Made by a program: the position numbers and the translations under genes. A stretch of 64,000 nucleotides of DNA. Origin: Actinomycetota bacterium. Its GTDB lineage: Bacteria > Actinomycetota > Actinomycetes > Mycobacteriales > Pseudonocardiaceae. Where the stretch lies: contig JAJPIR010000082.1 of assembly GCA_021324675.1 (NCBI GenBank), positions 1 through 64,000 on the forward strand, written 5' to 3'. Positions 35,273 to 47,517 of this stretch are shown one piece after another. The first letter of the stretch is position 1. Every line of letters begins with the position of its first letter. The notes under the pieces are model-generated. The model was not told where the DNA came from. It did not search any database and saw only the letters and a program-made list of their open reading frames with translations.

Positions 35273-37638
35273 TCGAGCAGCAGCGATTCGCCGTCGAGCC
35301 GTGGGCGGTCCGGGAAGTCGGGCTGGACCTGACCGCGCTGGGCCACACGGAGTCAGTCTTCGCACTCGCCAACGGGCACATCGGGCTGCGCGGCAACCTC
35401 GACGAAGGCGATCCACACGCGCTGCCCGGCAGCTACCTCAACTCCTTCTACGAACTGCGGCCACTGCCGTACCCCGAAGGTGGTTACGGCTATCCCGAAT
35501 CCGGCCAGACGATGATCAATGTGACCAACGGCAAGCTCATCCGGCTGCTGGTCGACGACGAGCCGCTCGACGTGCGGTACGGCCAGCTGCGCTCGCACGA
35601 ACGCACCCTCGATTTGCGGGCCGGCACCCTCAGCCGCCGGGTTGAGTGGGTCTCCCCCGCTGGAAAGGCAGTGCGAGTCGCTTCGCAGCGAATGGTGTCG
35701 CTGGTCCAACGGGCTGTGGTCGCGATCAACTACGAAGTTGAGCCGGTCGACGACCCGGTGCTGCTCGTCCTGCAATCCGAACTGTTCGCCAACGAGCAGA
35801 TGCCCCCGGTCGCCCAAGACCCGCGGGTGGCCGCGGCACTGTCCGAACCGCTGGTCGCCGAACAGCACCGGTGCAACGACACCGGGGCGACGCTGCTGCA
35901 CAGCACCCGCCACTCCGGGTTGCGGATGGCCGCGGCGATGGATCACGAGGTGATGGGGCCATCGCGTACGGAGTTCCACTCCTCGGCGACCGAGCACGTC
36001 GCACGCACGACGGTGATCTGCCGGCTGGAGCCCGGGCAGCGGCTGCGAGTGGTGAAGTACCTGGCCTACGGCTGGTCCTCGCAACGATCGTTACCGGCGC
36101 TCAATGATCAGGTACGAGCGGCGCTTGCGGCCGCGCGCTTCACCAGTTGGACTGGGCTGACCACTGAGCAGCGCCGCTATCTCGACGACTTCTGGGCCGC
36201 GGCCGACGTGGAAGTCGAGGGCAACGCGCAGCTCCAGCAGGCGGTGCGGTTCGCGTCCTTCCATGTCCTGCAGGCGGGGGCACGGGCCGAAAGGCGCGGC
36301 ATCGCCGCCAAGGGCCTCACAGGACCGGGATACGACGGCCACACCTTCTGGGACTCCGAGACATTCGTGCTGCCGATGCTGAGCCACACGGTCCCGGACG
36401 CAGCCGCCGACGTGCTGCGCTGGCGGCAGCAGATTCTTCCGCTAGCCCTGGAGCGCGCGGCACAGCTTGGCCTGGCTGGCGCAGCGTTTCCCTGGCGCAC
36501 CATCCGCGGCCAGGAATGTTCGGGGTACTGGCCAGCCGGTACCGCGGCCTTCCACATCAATGCCGACATCGCCGACGCGGCGATCCGCCACGTGACCGCA
36601 ACCGGCGACGCTGATTTTGAGCGTGATGTCGCGCTGGAACTGCTGGTGCAGACCGCGCGGCTGTGGCGTTCGCTGGGTCATCACGATCTAGAGGGCCACT
36701 TCCGCATTGACGGTGTGACCGGGCCGGACGAGTACAGTGCACTAGCCGACAACAACGTCTTCACCAACCTGATGGCACAGCGAAACCTGCGCGCTGCGGC
36801 CGACGCGGTGCTTCGGCACCAAGATCAAGCCGCCACCCTCGGGGTTGACGCTGAAGAAAGCGCATCGTGGCGAGACGCCGCGGCCGAGATGGTGATCCCT
36901 TACGATTCCAAGCTTGGTGTGCACCCGCAGGCAGAGGGCTTCACCGAGCACGCCCCCTGGGATTTTGCTGCGACGGCAGCGGATCAATACCCGTTGCTGC
37001 TGCATTTTCCGTATTTCGACCTCTACCGCAAGCAGGTGGTGAAGCAAGCTGACCTGGTGCTTGCCATGCACCTGTGCCCGCAAGCATTCACCCCCGAGCA
37101 GAAAGCCCGCAATTTCGCCTACTACGAGCGGATTACCGTCCGCGACTCATCGCTGTCGGCGGCCACGCAGGCGGTGTTGGCGGCCGAGACCAATCAGCTC
37201 GACTTGGCTTATGACTACCTGTGCGAGACCGCGCTGGTCGATCTGGCTGACCTGGCCAACAACACCGATCAGGGTTTGCATATCGCCGCGCTGGCCGGTG
37301 CTTGGTCTGCGCTGGTGGCCGGATTCGGCGGTCTGCGCCACCTCGACGACGGCGGCTTGGCATTCGCGCCCCGGCTCCCCGAGGCATTGACCAGGATCGC
37401 CTTCCGGATGCGCTGGCGCGGGCAGCGGTTGCGGGTACAAATCACCGCCGGGCAAGCGGAGTACCTGTTGCTCGACGGAGAGGAACTGAAACTCCACCAC
37501 TACCAGGAGCTTGTGACGGTTACTGCACAGGAACCGCTGGTCCTGCGGATCCCACCGACTCCCCCGACCGATCCGGTGACCCAGCCCCTGGGACGCGAGC
37601 CGCTCGCGCGCCGGCTACGCGAGGCAGCCAGCCAGTAG
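35269..37638 (+). CDS. Family 65 glycoside phosphorylase (trehalose/maltose phosphorylase-like)
   Basis: A 789-residue cytosolic enzyme with the three GH65 parts: N-terminal beta-sandwich (FALANGHIGLRGNLDEG), alpha-barrel core with GYDGHTFWDSE and the catalytic Glu in DGVTGPDEYSAL, and a C-terminal beta domain. Inverting phosphorolysis of an alpha-glucoside such as trehalose, maltose or kojibiose would release beta-glucose 1-phosphate for the overlapping phosphomutase. The exact disaccharide is not readable. A Pro-rich tail of about 30 residues ends the protein. Confidence 0.92.
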   Translation: MIEQQRFAVEPWAVREVGLDLTALGHTESVFALANGHIGLRGNLDEGDPHALPGSYLNSFYELRPLPYPEGGYGYPESGQTMINVTNGKLIRLLVDDEPLDVRYGQLRSHERTLDLRAGTLSRRVEWVSPAGKAVRVASQRMVSLVQRAVVAINYEVEPVDDPVLLVLQSELFANEQMPPVAQDPRVAAALSEPLVAEQHRCNDTGATLLHSTRHSGLRMAAAMDHEVMGPSRTEFHSSATEHVARTTVICRLEPGQRLRVVKYLAYGWSSQRSLPALNDQVRAALAAARFTSWTGLTTEQRRYLDDFWAAADVEVEGNAQLQQAVRFASFHVLQAGARAERRGIAAKGLTGPGYDGHTFWDSETFVLPMLSHTVPDAAADVLRWRQQILPLALERAAQLGLAGAAFPWRTIRGQECSGYWPAGTAAFHINADIADAAIRHVTATGDADFERDVALELLVQTARLWRSLGHHDLEGHFRIDGVTGPDEYSALADNNVFTNLMAQRNLRAAADAVLRHQDQAATLGVDAEESASWRDAAAEMVIPYDSKLGVHPQAEGFTEHAPWDFAATAADQYPLLLHFPYFDLYRKQVVKQADLVLAMHLCPQAFTPEQKARNFAYYERITVRDSSLSAATQAVLAAETNQLDLAYDYLCETALVDLADLANNTDQGLHIAALAGAWSALVAGFGGLRHLDDGGLAFAPRLPEALTRIAFRMRWRGQRLRVQITAGQAEYLLLDGEELKLHHYQELVTVTAQEPLVLRIPPTPPTDPVTQPLGREPLARRLREAASQ

Positions 37639-37677
37639 GTGGCACTGACCTGCCTCTCGACGTCGGTGCGGTCGAGT

Positions 37678-38586
37678 TCACGGGTGAACGACCAACCTGT
37701 GCAGCCTCGGGTCGTTGAGCCAGGACCGGGGGCCGGCATGCTGCACTCGCAGCGATGCCACTGCAACGCCGAAGCCCAAGCCACGGTCCGCGTCGGTGAC
37801 CCCCTGTGCCCGGGCGAAGGCGAAGGCTCCATGCAGCACGTCGCCCGCGCCCAGGGTGTCGCGGACATCAACGCTAGGGACCTCGACAGCGCCTGCGGCA
37901 TCTCTGGTCCGCCAGCGCACCGGTGCGGCGCCCGCCGTCATGGCCACCAGGCGAGCGCCAGCGGCCAGCAGCGCCGTGGTCACCGCGTCGAACTCATCCG
38001 GTAGAGCACCGAAATTCGACGAGCACACCACGGCGTCGGCGAGCGGAACCAGTACGTCGTAGACCGCTTTGGTGCTTCCGCAGTCCAGAACAACCGGTAC
38101 CCCGGCATCCTTCGCGGCCCGCGCGGTGGCGATAGCGAGGTGAGGATAGTGCCCGTCGATGAGCACGACATCGGTATGCCGCATGAGAACTGGCAAATCA
38201 GTGGGCACAGCAACGACGATGTCCTCTGCGTTGCGCGACACCACCGACCGCTCACCGGTGCCGTCAAGGACGGTGATCGCCGACACACTGAGATCCGCGC
38301 CGCCGGCCCAGGCGTCCACGGTGTGCACTGCAGCGCCGTTCAGATCGTCCCTGACCAGCCGGCCAATCGGGCCAGGACCCAGCGGGGACAACAACGTGGC
38401 ATGCCCGCCCAGGGCGCTGAACGTCACCGCGGCAGCTGCTGCCGGGCCGCCCGCTGCCAGATCACTGCACTGCGCGACGACCTTCTCATCCACCCCCGGC
38501 CGCCGCCTCACCCGATGAACGAGATCGAGCGTCGCGAGCCCGGCAAATAACCCGCGCACCATCTCGCCCACGATAGTGTCGTCCAT
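37678..38586 (-). CDS. PfkB-family carbohydrate kinase
   Basis: A 302-residue ribokinase-like enzyme. The ATP and catalytic motif is RDTLGAGDVLHGAF with the base Asp, and VLDCGSTK and VVCSSNFGAL mark the nucleotide lobe. The N-terminal di-Gly motif reads GGPAAAAAV, with Ala where the sugar-contacting Asn usually stands. It phosphorylates a sugar or nucleoside that cannot be named. It is divergent from guaB1 (34 bases between starts) and convergent with the GH65 gene. Confidence 0.85.
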   Translation of the reverse strand: MDDTIVGEMVRGLFAGLATLDLVHRVRRRPGVDEKVVAQCSDLAAGGPAAAAAVTFSALGGHATLLSPLGPGPIGRLVRDDLNGAAVHTVDAWAGGADLSVSAITVLDGTGERSVVSRNAEDIVVAVPTDLPVLMRHTDVVLIDGHYPHLAIATARAAKDAGVPVVLDCGSTKAVYDVLVPLADAVVCSSNFGALPDEFDAVTTALLAAGARLVAMTAGAAPVRWRTRDAAGAVEVPSVDVRDTLGAGDVLHGAFAFARAQGVTDADRGLGFGVAVASLRVQHAGPRSWLNDPRLHRLVVHP

Positions 38587-38620
38587 CTTCGGTGCCGGTT
38601 GGCTGAGTAGCGTGGACTGA

Positions 38621-40060
<1,440 letters not shown>

Positions 40061-40379
40061 GGCGGCTAGTGGCGGACACTTCAACATCGTGCTGTTCACA
40101 TCTACCTTTGAAGTCTGGCCGGGGCATTCCGTGCAGTTCCTGCACGCGAACCGGTCACCTCTGGAGTTCGGCCGTATGCAGAGCCAACCCGGTTAGCCCG
40201 ATCGGCCACGCTGCGACCTACCTGGCTCGACAGCCCTCCGTGCGTCCGTAGAATCGATCGAATCCCGGCCCGCGAGGAGTGTGACGACTCGGTGCCTGCC
40301 GCATCGACGCCTGGCTGTAGTAGCCGGCCGGGTCCCGGGCCCGGCTGCCCCGACAGCGCTTGGATATCACGGCGACGTG
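40061..40379. other. Intergenic region, no feature recognised
   Basis: About 320 bases between guaB1 and the first CNNM gene. The reading frame of the downstream gene stays open through the last 100 bases, but that extension is Pro/Arg-rich and lacks a membrane signature, so it was not included. No hairpin with a T tract or clear promoter was seen. Confidence 0.4.
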
Positions 40380-41732
40380 ATGGACGTCCTGCGTAGCGTC
40401 TGGGATCAGGTCTTGGTCCCATTCTGGGGACTGTTTGCCCTGATCGCGCTGACCGTCGGCACCTTCGTCTTCGTCGCTGCTGAGTTCGCCCTCACCACCG
40501 TGGAACGCAGCACCGTCGACGCGCATGTACAGCAGGTCGGCGACCGGCGAGCTCGGCAGGTGCAACACGCCCGCAACACGCTGTCTTTCCAGCTCTCCGG
40601 CGCCCAGGTGGGCATCACGATCACTACCCTGCTCACCGGGTACGTCGCCCAGCCGGCGATCATCGACCTGGTCCGTCCTGGCGTGGAAGCTCTGGGGCTG
40701 CCCGCAAGCACCGTGGGCGCGATCTCCCTCGGGGTCGGGTTAGCGCTGGCCACCATGTTGTCGATGGTCTTCGGCGAGCTGGTCCCGCAGAATATGGCCA
40801 TTTCCCGGCCGCTGCACACGGCCAGGCGGGTCGCTGGCGTGGTCAATGCGTTTTCCGTCGCATTCGGTTGGCTTATATCCGCATTGAACGGAGCCGCCAA
40901 CTGGATCGTCCACCGGCTGGGTATCGAGCCGGCGGTAGATCTGCGATCCGCGCGCTCACCTCAGGAGCTCGGTTCGCTGGTGCGCAGCAGTGCCCAGCAC
41001 GGGACATTGGATGAGGGCACCGCAACGTTGCTCGACCGCTCGCTGCGCTTCGGTGAGCGCACCGCCGAAGAGCTGATGACGCCGCGGGTGCGGGTGAAGG
41101 CGTTGCGCGCGGACGCGCCGGTGCTGGCTCTGGTGGACACCGCGCGTCAGACCGGCTTTTCCCGGTTCCCGGTCTATGGCGGTGACCTCGACGACGTGCG
41201 TGGCGTGGTGCACGTCAAGCAAGCCTTCGCGCTGCCCGCCGCTCAGCGCGCTGTGATCCGGGTCGGCTCGCTGGCCAGCCCGGTTCCTACCGTGCCCAGT
41301 TCGCTGGACGGCGACGCGCTGCTCGACCGGCTGCGTGGCCAGGGCCTGCAGGTCGCGATTGTGGTCGACGAGTACGGCGGAACCGCCGGCATTGTCACCC
41401 TGGAAGACCTAGTCGAAGAGATCGTCGGGGATGTCCGCGACGAGCACGACCGGCTGGAAGTCTCCCGGGTGCGGGCACTGGACGAGCGGAGCTGGCTCAT
41501 CTCCGGACTGCTGAGAGCAGACGAGCTGGTCGATGCGGTCGGATTTGTGATGCCCGAAGGGGACTACGAGACCGTGGCCGGGCTGTTACTGGAACGGCTG
41601 GGCCGCATTCCCACCATAGGCGACGGGATCGAATCCGATGGCTGGCGGCTGACCGTGACGCGGATGGACCGCCGGCGCATTGCTGAGCTGCGGCTCACCC
41701 GTACCGCACTCGCCGAGCAGGCGACCTCATGA
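40380..41732 (+). CDS. CNNM/CorC-type transporter-like protein with CBS domains
   Basis: A 450-residue membrane protein of the hemolysin C/CorC (UPF0053) family. An N-terminal CNNM domain with about four helices ([32 protein letters not shown]-like segment, GELVPQNMA) is followed by a CBS pair starting at [12 protein letters not shown] and ending [13 protein letters not shown], then a C-terminal CorC/HlyC domain. Members are implicated in Mg/Co transport or efflux. The ATG at 40380 starts just before the first helix; GTG at 40377 is possible. It overlaps its paralogue by four bases. Orthologue of Rv1842c by order. Confidence 0.88.
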   Translation: MDVLRSVWDQVLVPFWGLFALIALTVGTFVFVAAEFALTTVERSTVDAHVQQVGDRRARQVQHARNTLSFQLSGAQVGITITTLLTGYVAQPAIIDLVRPGVEALGLPASTVGAISLGVGLALATMLSMVFGELVPQNMAISRPLHTARRVAGVVNAFSVAFGWLISALNGAANWIVHRLGIEPAVDLRSARSPQELGSLVRSSAQHGTLDEGTATLLDRSLRFGERTAEELMTPRVRVKALRADAPVLALVDTARQTGFSRFPVYGGDLDDVRGVVHVKQAFALPAAQRAVIRVGSLASPVPTVPSSLDGDALLDRLRGQGLQVAIVVDEYGGTAGIVTLEDLVEEIVGDVRDEHDRLEVSRVRALDERSWLISGLLRADELVDAVGFVMPEGDYETVAGLLLERLGRIPTIGDGIESDGWRLTVTRMDRRRIAELRLTRTALAEQATS

Positions 41733-42787
41733 GTGGCATGGCGCTGCTGGTAGCGATGTTGTTGCTGGCCGCCAACGCATTCTTCGTCGGTGCGGAGTTC
41801 GCCTTGATCAGCGCACGGAGGGACCGGCTGGAAGCGCTGGCCAAACGAGGGGTGGCACGCGCTGGCACGGTGATGCGCGCCGCGGAAATGCTGCCGCTGA
41901 TGCTGGCCGCGGCACAGCTGGGCATCACGATCAGCTCATTAGGGCTCGGTTCTCTCGGTGAACCCGCTGTCGCTCGTGTCCTGGAGTGGTTGACCGATCC
42001 ATTGCCTGTACCTGACGCGGTGCTGCACACCATCGCCTTTGTTGTCGCGCTCGGCATGGTCACCGTGGCGCACATTCTGCTTGGTGAGATGGTGCCCAAG
42101 AACATTGCAATCGCCGGCCCCGAGCGTGCCGCACTATGGATGGTTCCGCCGCTGGTCGCGTTCATGCGGGTGACCCGGCCCGTCATCGCACTGTTCAGCC
42201 AGACCGCAAGGCTGGTGTTGCGCCTATTCAGGGTGCAGGTCCGCGACGAGCTGGCGAGCGCCTACAGCCCTGACGAGCTGGCCAACCTCATCGCCGACTC
42301 CAGCCGGGAAGGTCTGCTTGACAGCCAGGAACACCGCAGATTGACGCAGACCTTGTCGACGAGGGAGCGCACGGTTGCTGATGTGCTGATTCCCCTGTCC
42401 GATCTGACCACGGTGCCGGCCCAACCGACGCTGGGCGACATCGAACAGGCCGTGGCGCAGACCGGTTTCTCCCGCTTCCCACTATGTCGCCGGGAACCGG
42501 GAATCGATGGGCAGCTCGTCGGCTACATCCATGTGAAAGACGTACTGGAGCTGCTGGGTAGTCCCCCGGGCACGCCGGTGCCGGCTAGCAGTGTCCGACC
42601 GCTACCCGAGGTGGCGTCGACCGCCAAGTACGGCGAGGCCCTGGCATTGCTGCGCCGCTCAAGCAGTCACCTCGCCCGGGTGGTGAGCGCTGACGGGAAC
42701 ACCGCAGGAGTTGTCGCGCTGGAGGACCTGGTCGAGGAGTACGTCGGAAGCGTGCGGGACGCGACGCACGTAACGTCCCGCACGTGA
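41729..42787 (+). CDS. CNNM/CorC-type paralogue lacking the C-terminal CorC domain
   Basis: A 352-residue relative of the previous gene: CNNM membrane domain (LLLAANAFFVGAEFALISARRD, GITISSLGLGSLGEP, GEMVPKNIAIAGPERA) and a CBS pair ending VALEDLVEEYVGS. Unlike its neighbour it stops right after the CBS pair, with no CorC/HlyC domain. Two unequal subunits may assemble together, since the ATGA overlap ensures joint translation. Position equals Rv1841c. An 11-bp inverted repeat covers its last codons. Confidence 0.88.
   Translation: MSGMALLVAMLLLAANAFFVGAEFALISARRDRLEALAKRGVARAGTVMRAAEMLPLMLAAAQLGITISSLGLGSLGEPAVARVLEWLTDPLPVPDAVLHTIAFVVALGMVTVAHILLGEMVPKNIAIAGPERAALWMVPPLVAFMRVTRPVIALFSQTARLVLRLFRVQVRDELASAYSPDELANLIADSSREGLLDSQEHRRLTQTLSTRERTVADVLIPLSDLTTVPAQPTLGDIEQAVAQTGFSRFPLCRREPGIDGQLVGYIHVKDVLELLGSPPGTPVPASSVRPLPEVASTAKYGEALALLRRSSSHLARVVSADGNTAGVVALEDLVEEYVGSVRDATHVTSRT
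42751..42784 (+). terminator. GC-rich hairpin at the end of the CNNM operon
   Basis: CGTGCGGGACG (42751-42761) is repeated inverted as CGTCCCGCACG (42774-42784), an 11-bp perfect stem with a 12-base loop ending directly at the TGA stop. It lies just upstream of the convergent gcvP end. There is no T tract, so it may act as a stem-loop terminator of the actinobacterial type or only as an RNA stabiliser. Confidence 0.4.
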
Positions 42788-42912
42788 TCGGCTGAAATGG
42801 CCGTGCGGTAGTTCGTGAAGATGTCGGTCAGGACAGCCACCTCACGCGGAGAATCGTGAATGAAGTCAATGTTCCCGGTGATGGAGGCCTTCCGGACTGG
42901 CGAGTAGCCAGA

Positions 42913-45792
42913 TCAGGAGCTGAACGCCTCGATCGGAGGGCAGGAGCACACGAGGTGGCGGTCTCCATGAGTCTGGTCAATCCGCCGCACCGACGGCCAC
43001 ACTTTGGTGGCCGATCGACCCATCGGGTAGGCGGCGAGCTCCCGGCTGTAGGGATGGTCCCACTTGTCGAGTACGCACGTCGCCGTGTGCGGCGCGCTAC
43101 GAAGCGGATTGTCCTCGACAGGCCACTCCCCTTCGGCGACCCGGTTGATCTCATCCCGGATCGCGATCATGGCGTCGCAGAAGCGGTCCAGTTCGGCGAG
43201 GCTCTCACTTTCGGTGGGTTCCACCATCAAGGTACCGGCGACCGGGAAGGACATGGTCGGGGCGTGCAGGCCATAGTCAGCCAGCCGCTTGGCAACGTCA
43301 TCGACGGTGATTCCGGTGGCCTTGGTGATCGACCGCAGGTCGAGGATGCATTCGTGAGCAACCAGCCCGTTGGTGCCGGTGTAGAGCACCGGGAAGTAGC
43401 GTTCCAAGCGCCGCGCCACATAGTTCGCCGCGGCCACCGCAGTCAGGGTGGCACGGCGCAGGCCGTCAGCCCCCATCATCCGGATGTAGGCCCAGGAGAT
43501 GGGCAGGATTGAGGCGCTTCCCCACGGCGCCGCGGTCACCGGGCCCACGGCGGTGTCGGGATCGGTCTCCGGGTGCCCCGGCAGGAAGGGGGCCAAGTGT
43601 GCCCGCACGCCGATGGGGCCGACCCCGGGCCCGCCGCCACCATGCGGGATGCAGAAGGTCTTGTGCAAGTTGAGATGGCTGACATCGGCACCGAAATGTC
43701 CTGGCCTGGCTAGGCCGAGCAGTGCATTGAGGTTTGCCCCGTCGACGTAGACTTGCCCGCCGGCCTCATGTACCAGCTCGCACACCTGCGTCACACCCGG
43801 CTCGTAGACCCCGTGCGTCGACGGATAAGTGATCATGATAGCGGCCAGCCTGGTCCCGTGCTCGGCGATTTTCGCGCGGAGATCGTCGAGATCGATATCA
43901 CCGCGGCTATCGCAGCCGACAACCACGACGCGCATTCCCGCCATCACCGCCGAAGCCGCGTTGGTGCCGTGCGCGCTCGCCGGGATCAGGCACACATCGC
44001 GACCCGATTCGCCGCTGCTGCGGTGGTAGGCACGTATTGCCAGCAGGCCGGCAAACTCTCCCTGGCTGCCCGCATTGGGCGCCATGCTCACGGCGTCATA
44101 CCCGGTCAGTTCGGCCAGCCACCGCTCCAGGTCGCTCACCACCTCGAGCAAGCCAGCTGCGTCTTCGCGGGGAGCAAAGGGGTGCAGCTGCGCGAATTGT
44201 GGCCAACTGATTGGCTCCATCTCCGCCGTGGCGTTGAGCTTCATGGTGCAGGAGCCGAGCGGGATCATGCTGCGATCCAGCGCCAGGTCCTTGTCGGCCA
44301 GCGAACGCAGGTACCTCAACAGTGCCGTCTCGCTGTGGTGGTCGGTAAACACCGGATGGGTGAGAAATGGCGAGGTCCGCCGCAATGCGGAGGGGATGGC
44401 GTCCGGGATCTCCCGGTCAAGGGTGTCCGGATCAGCCTCGGGCACGCCGAAGGCCGCCCACACGACCTTCAAGTGTTCGCGGATCGTGGTTTCCGCGCAG
44501 CTGATTCCCACGTGATCGGAGCCAGCCAAGCGCAGGTCGATGCCAGCCTCCCGGGCGGCCCGGACGACCTCGGCGGCCCGGCCAGGCACCCTGGCCACAA
44601 CCGTGTCGAAGAACGCCTCAGGTGCCACCTCGATGCCCCCGCCACGCAATCCGGCGGCGAGCACCGCGGCCATTCGGTGTGTCCGTTGAGCGATCTCACG
44701 TAACCCCTCAGGCCCGTGGTAGACGGCGTACATCGAGGCCATCACGGCCAGCAGCACCTGCGCGGTGCAGATATTGCTGGTGGCCTTGTCCCGGCGGATG
44801 TGCTGCTCCCGAGTCTGCAATGCCAAGCGCAATGCCGGTGCTCCCTCGGCGTCCCGGGACACACCGACCAAGCGGCCAGGCACCTGCCGCTCCAAGCCCG
44901 CGCGGACGGCAAGGTAGGCGGCATGCGGGCCGCCGAAGCCCAGCGGCACCCCGAAACGCTGAGTAGAGCCGATTACCACGTCAGCGCCGAGCTCCCCCGG
45001 AGGCACCAGCAGGATCAAGGCCAGTGGATCGGCCGCGACGGCTACAGCGGCGCCACGCAGGTGCGCCTGCTCGACCAGCGCCTGGTAATCGCGCACCACA
45101 CCAGACACGCCTGGGTAGGAGACCAACAGACCGTAGAATCCATGCTCCGGCAGCCCGCTGGACAGGTCTCTCACGTCCAGCTCGATGCCCAGTGGTTCGG
45201 CCCGGGTAGCCAGCACGGCCAGGGTCTGCGGCAATGTGTCGGCGTCCACTAGGAAACGCGCCGAGCTGCCCCGGCTCGCCCGGCGCAGCAGCGTCATCGC
45301 CTCCGCGGCGGCGGTGGCCTCATCGAGCAAGGAGGCGTTGGCCACCGGCAGGCCGGTGAGATCGCAGATCATCGTCTGGAAGTTCAGCAGGGCCTCGAGC
45401 CGCCCCTGGGAGATTTCCGGCTGGTAGGGCGTATAGGCGGTGTACCAGGCCGGGTTTTCCAGCACCGAACGGCGGATCACCGGCGGCGTCACGGTGCCGT
45501 GATACCCCATCCCGATCATCGGCACCCGCGGGTGGCACCGGGCCGCCCGTTCGCGAAGCTCCGCCAGCGTTTGCTCCTCGGTAGCGGCGGCCGGCAGGTC
45601 CACGACCGCCCCGGCGCCACAGTCGCCAGCCAGCGCGGGCGGCAGCATCCGTTGCCCGAGCTCCTCCAGGGACCCGACACCGATGACGTCCAGCATCCTG
45701 GCTAGATCAGTCGGGCGGGGCCCGATGTGCCGGTCCGCGAAAGGCCTGCCGTGTTCCAGATCGGACAACGAACGTCGGTCGGGAGTATCCAT
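42913..45792 (-). CDS. gcvP: Glycine dehydrogenase (decarboxylating), P protein of the glycine cleavage system
   Basis: A 959-residue single-chain P protein, the fused form of alpha and beta halves. The pyridoxal phosphate Lys sits in [16 protein letters not shown]; other family blocks are FADRHIGPR at the N-terminus, [23 protein letters not shown] and [12 protein letters not shown]. It decarboxylates glycine and passes the methylamine to lipoyl-GcvH, encoded 3 kb away on the same strand. The ATG at 45792 has GGAGG eight bases upstream; the longer frame was rejected. Equivalent to Rv1832 by order. Confidence 0.95.
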   Translation of the reverse strand: MDTPDRRSLSDLEHGRPFADRHIGPRPTDLARMLDVIGVGSLEELGQRMLPPALAGDCGAGAVVDLPAAATEEQTLAELRERAARCHPRVPMIGMGYHGTVTPPVIRRSVLENPAWYTAYTPYQPEISQGRLEALLNFQTMICDLTGLPVANASLLDEATAAAEAMTLLRRASRGSSARFLVDADTLPQTLAVLATRAEPLGIELDVRDLSSGLPEHGFYGLLVSYPGVSGVVRDYQALVEQAHLRGAAVAVAADPLALILLVPPGELGADVVIGSTQRFGVPLGFGGPHAAYLAVRAGLERQVPGRLVGVSRDAEGAPALRLALQTREQHIRRDKATSNICTAQVLLAVMASMYAVYHGPEGLREIAQRTHRMAAVLAAGLRGGGIEVAPEAFFDTVVARVPGRAAEVVRAAREAGIDLRLAGSDHVGISCAETTIREHLKVVWAAFGVPEADPDTLDREIPDAIPSALRRTSPFLTHPVFTDHHSETALLRYLRSLADKDLALDRSMIPLGSCTMKLNATAEMEPISWPQFAQLHPFAPREDAAGLLEVVSDLERWLAELTGYDAVSMAPNAGSQGEFAGLLAIRAYHRSSGESGRDVCLIPASAHGTNAASAVMAGMRVVVVGCDSRGDIDLDDLRAKIAEHGTRLAAIMITYPSTHGVYEPGVTQVCELVHEAGGQVYVDGANLNALLGLARPGHFGADVSHLNLHKTFCIPHGGGGPGVGPIGVRAHLAPFLPGHPETDPDTAVGPVTAAPWGSASILPISWAYIRMMGADGLRRATLTAVAAANYVARRLERYFPVLYTGTNGLVAHECILDLRSITKATGITVDDVAKRLADYGLHAPTMSFPVAGTLMVEPTESESLAELDRFCDAMIAIRDEINRVAEGEWPVEDNPLRSAPHTATCVLDKWDHPYSRELAAYPMGRSATKVWPSVRRIDQTHGDRHLVCSCPPIEAFSS

Positions 45793-45999
45793 CGCAACAA
45801 CCTCCGGGCCTCGCGGTGGGAGTGCGGGGCATCGTCCCCGACCGATTCTCCCCTCTGTGTTGCCCACACCCGGCCAGAGCCGAGATACGGCTGGCGACTC
45901 TCCTCGCGCCGGATTGGCGACTACGTTTCCAGCCTACCTGCCGACATCAGCTTCCCGCCGTCCCGGCACGTCGTTGTGAGCGGGTACACAGCGGAGCTG

Positions 46000-46662
46000 T
46001 CAGCTGATCCTGCGGGCGCGCCGCCGCTTGGTCAGCTCATCCTCGGGAGTGGCGTCGACGTGCCCGCCGTCGGCACGTTCAGGAGGAAACTGGCTGATCG
46101 TTCCGGCGATTTCCTTGATGGCCCCGCTGACGGCGATGCCAAATACCCCTTGGCCGCCCTGCAAGAGATCGACGACTTCCTCCGCGGAGGTGCACTCGTA
46201 GACCGTGGTGCCGTCGCTGAACAGGGTGATACGGGCCAGGTCGTGCACTCCGCGACGGCGCAAGTGCGCCACGGCGACACGGATGTTCTGTAGCGAGACG
46301 CCGGTGTCCAGCAACCTCTTCACTACCTTGAGAACCAGGATGTCCTTGAACGAGTACAGGCGCTGGCTGCCTGACCCTGAGGCGCCGCGGATGGATGGCA
46401 CGACCAGATTCGTCCGTGCCCAGTAGTCCAGTTGGCGGTAGGTGATCCCGGCGATCTGGCACGCGGCTGGCCCCCGGTAGCCGAGCAGGTCGTCCGTAGC
46501 ACCGTGAGGATCGCCGAGGATGGAGTCGGGGAACAGGGTGCCTTGCTCGGCCGGTTCACCAGTCTGGGACTGCGCGAGGTCATGAGCAGGGATGTCCGCT
46601 GCGCCGCGCGGTCCGTCGACCACCGATGCCTCCCACGCCGTGCGCCGGCGGTCCGCCCCCAT
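46000..46662 (-). CDS. MerR-family regulator, Rv1830-like
   Basis: A 220-residue regulator. After about 60 disordered residues comes a MerR winged helix (GPAACQIAGITYRQLDYWART, RLYSFKDILVLKVVKRLLDTGVSL), then a C-terminal domain rich in hydrophobic strands (LFSDGTTVYECTSAEEVVDLL) and a basic tail. The M. tuberculosis counterpart (Rv1830, also called ResR/McdR) controls growth and division genes. Its place between gcvP and the bifunctional nuclease gene is the same as in mycobacteria. The start is uncertain since the N-terminus is unstructured. Confidence 0.88.
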   Translation of the reverse strand: MGADRRRTAWEASVVDGPRGAADIPAHDLAQSQTGEPAEQGTLFPDSILGDPHGATDDLLGYRGPAACQIAGITYRQLDYWARTNLVVPSIRGASGSGSQRLYSFKDILVLKVVKRLLDTGVSLQNIRVAVAHLRRRGVHDLARITLFSDGTTVYECTSAEEVVDLLQGGQGVFGIAVSGAIKEIAGTISQFPPERADGGHVDATPEDELTKRRRARRIS

Positions 46663-46830
46663 GTGACCCGCGGCAGTTCATCCGGCTGTTCGAAGCGAAT
46701 CACACCGGCGCGACTCGCTGTGAGGGTCGACGGTAGGCGCCGCCGGGTGACCGGTCAATACGACGCGCGGCAAAGTCTCACCCTCAACCTCAGATCGAGG
46801 CCAAAGGTACCGGCTGCAAGGCGGAGTTAC

Positions 46831-47304
46831 TCAGGTGTCCGCGCCACGGAAGTCCTCAGGGGAGACCGAGTCGAGGAACTCCCGGAACTTCTCGACCTCG
46901 TTCTCCTGCTCGTCCGGGATGATCAGACCGGCTTCCGAGAGCACCGCCTCTTCGGCGTGAATCGGCACGCCGGCCCGTAAGGCCAACGCCACCGAGTCGC
47001 TCGGCCGCGCAGAAACCCGGACGTTGCCGTCGAAGACGAGCTCGGCGAAGAACGTGCCTTCTTGCAGCTCGGTGATCCTGACTTGCTTCAGCTTTCCGCC
47101 CAGCGCCCGGATCACGTCCCGCAGCAGGTCATGGGTCATCGGCCGGGCCGGCTGCACGCCCTGCTGTTCCAGCGCGATGGCGGTCGCTTCCCCCGATCCA
47201 ATCCAGATCGGCAAGTAACGCTCGCCGTTGGTTTCCCGCAGCAGCAGGATCGGCTGGTTCGCTGGCAGCTCCACCCGGACCCCGACGACACGCATCTCGC
47301 TCAT
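46831..47304 (-). CDS. Bifunctional nuclease-family protein (DUF151), Rv1829-like
   Basis: A 157-residue protein of the DUF151 family: VRVELPANQPILLLRE, YLPIWIGSGEATAIAL, RPMTHDLLRDVI and a central strand-rich part ending SVALALRAGVPIHA, followed by an acidic tail. Plant and Thermotoga relatives bind and degrade RNA/DNA; the bacterial role is not settled. The ATG at 47304 follows GGAGGCG by nine bases; a longer frame was not used. It sits in a conserved cluster between two MerR genes. Confidence 0.88.
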   Translation of the reverse strand: MSEMRVVGVRVELPANQPILLLRETNGERYLPIWIGSGEATAIALEQQGVQPARPMTHDLLRDVIRALGGKLKQVRITELQEGTFFAELVFDGNVRVSARPSDSVALALRAGVPIHAEEAVLSEAGLIIPDEQENEVEKFREFLDSVSPEDFRGADT

Positions 47305-47517
47305 CGCGTTAGCGCCTCCCTCCCGCCGCAGCCCGTGGTCCGGGTGCCTCAAGGATCGTCGTGTTCGGCGGTGGATTGGGTACCGGCCGCCAGCAGCTGC
47401 CAGCCCAGTCGCTTCTCCGCCATCGCTACCTCTTTAGACGCTACACGGGGCGCGGTCGGAATGCCGAGTCCTGCAGCCGGGCAAATTCCCGCGCTGCCTC
47501 GCTCTGCCGCGTCCAGG

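Noticed and set aside
45793-45999. Possible glycine riboswitch upstream of gcvP
   Set aside because: The minus strand contains GGAGAGTC and a GCCAG/CTGGC helix reminiscent of the aptamer, but the GCCGAAGG core and the closing CTCTCAGG strand are not present.
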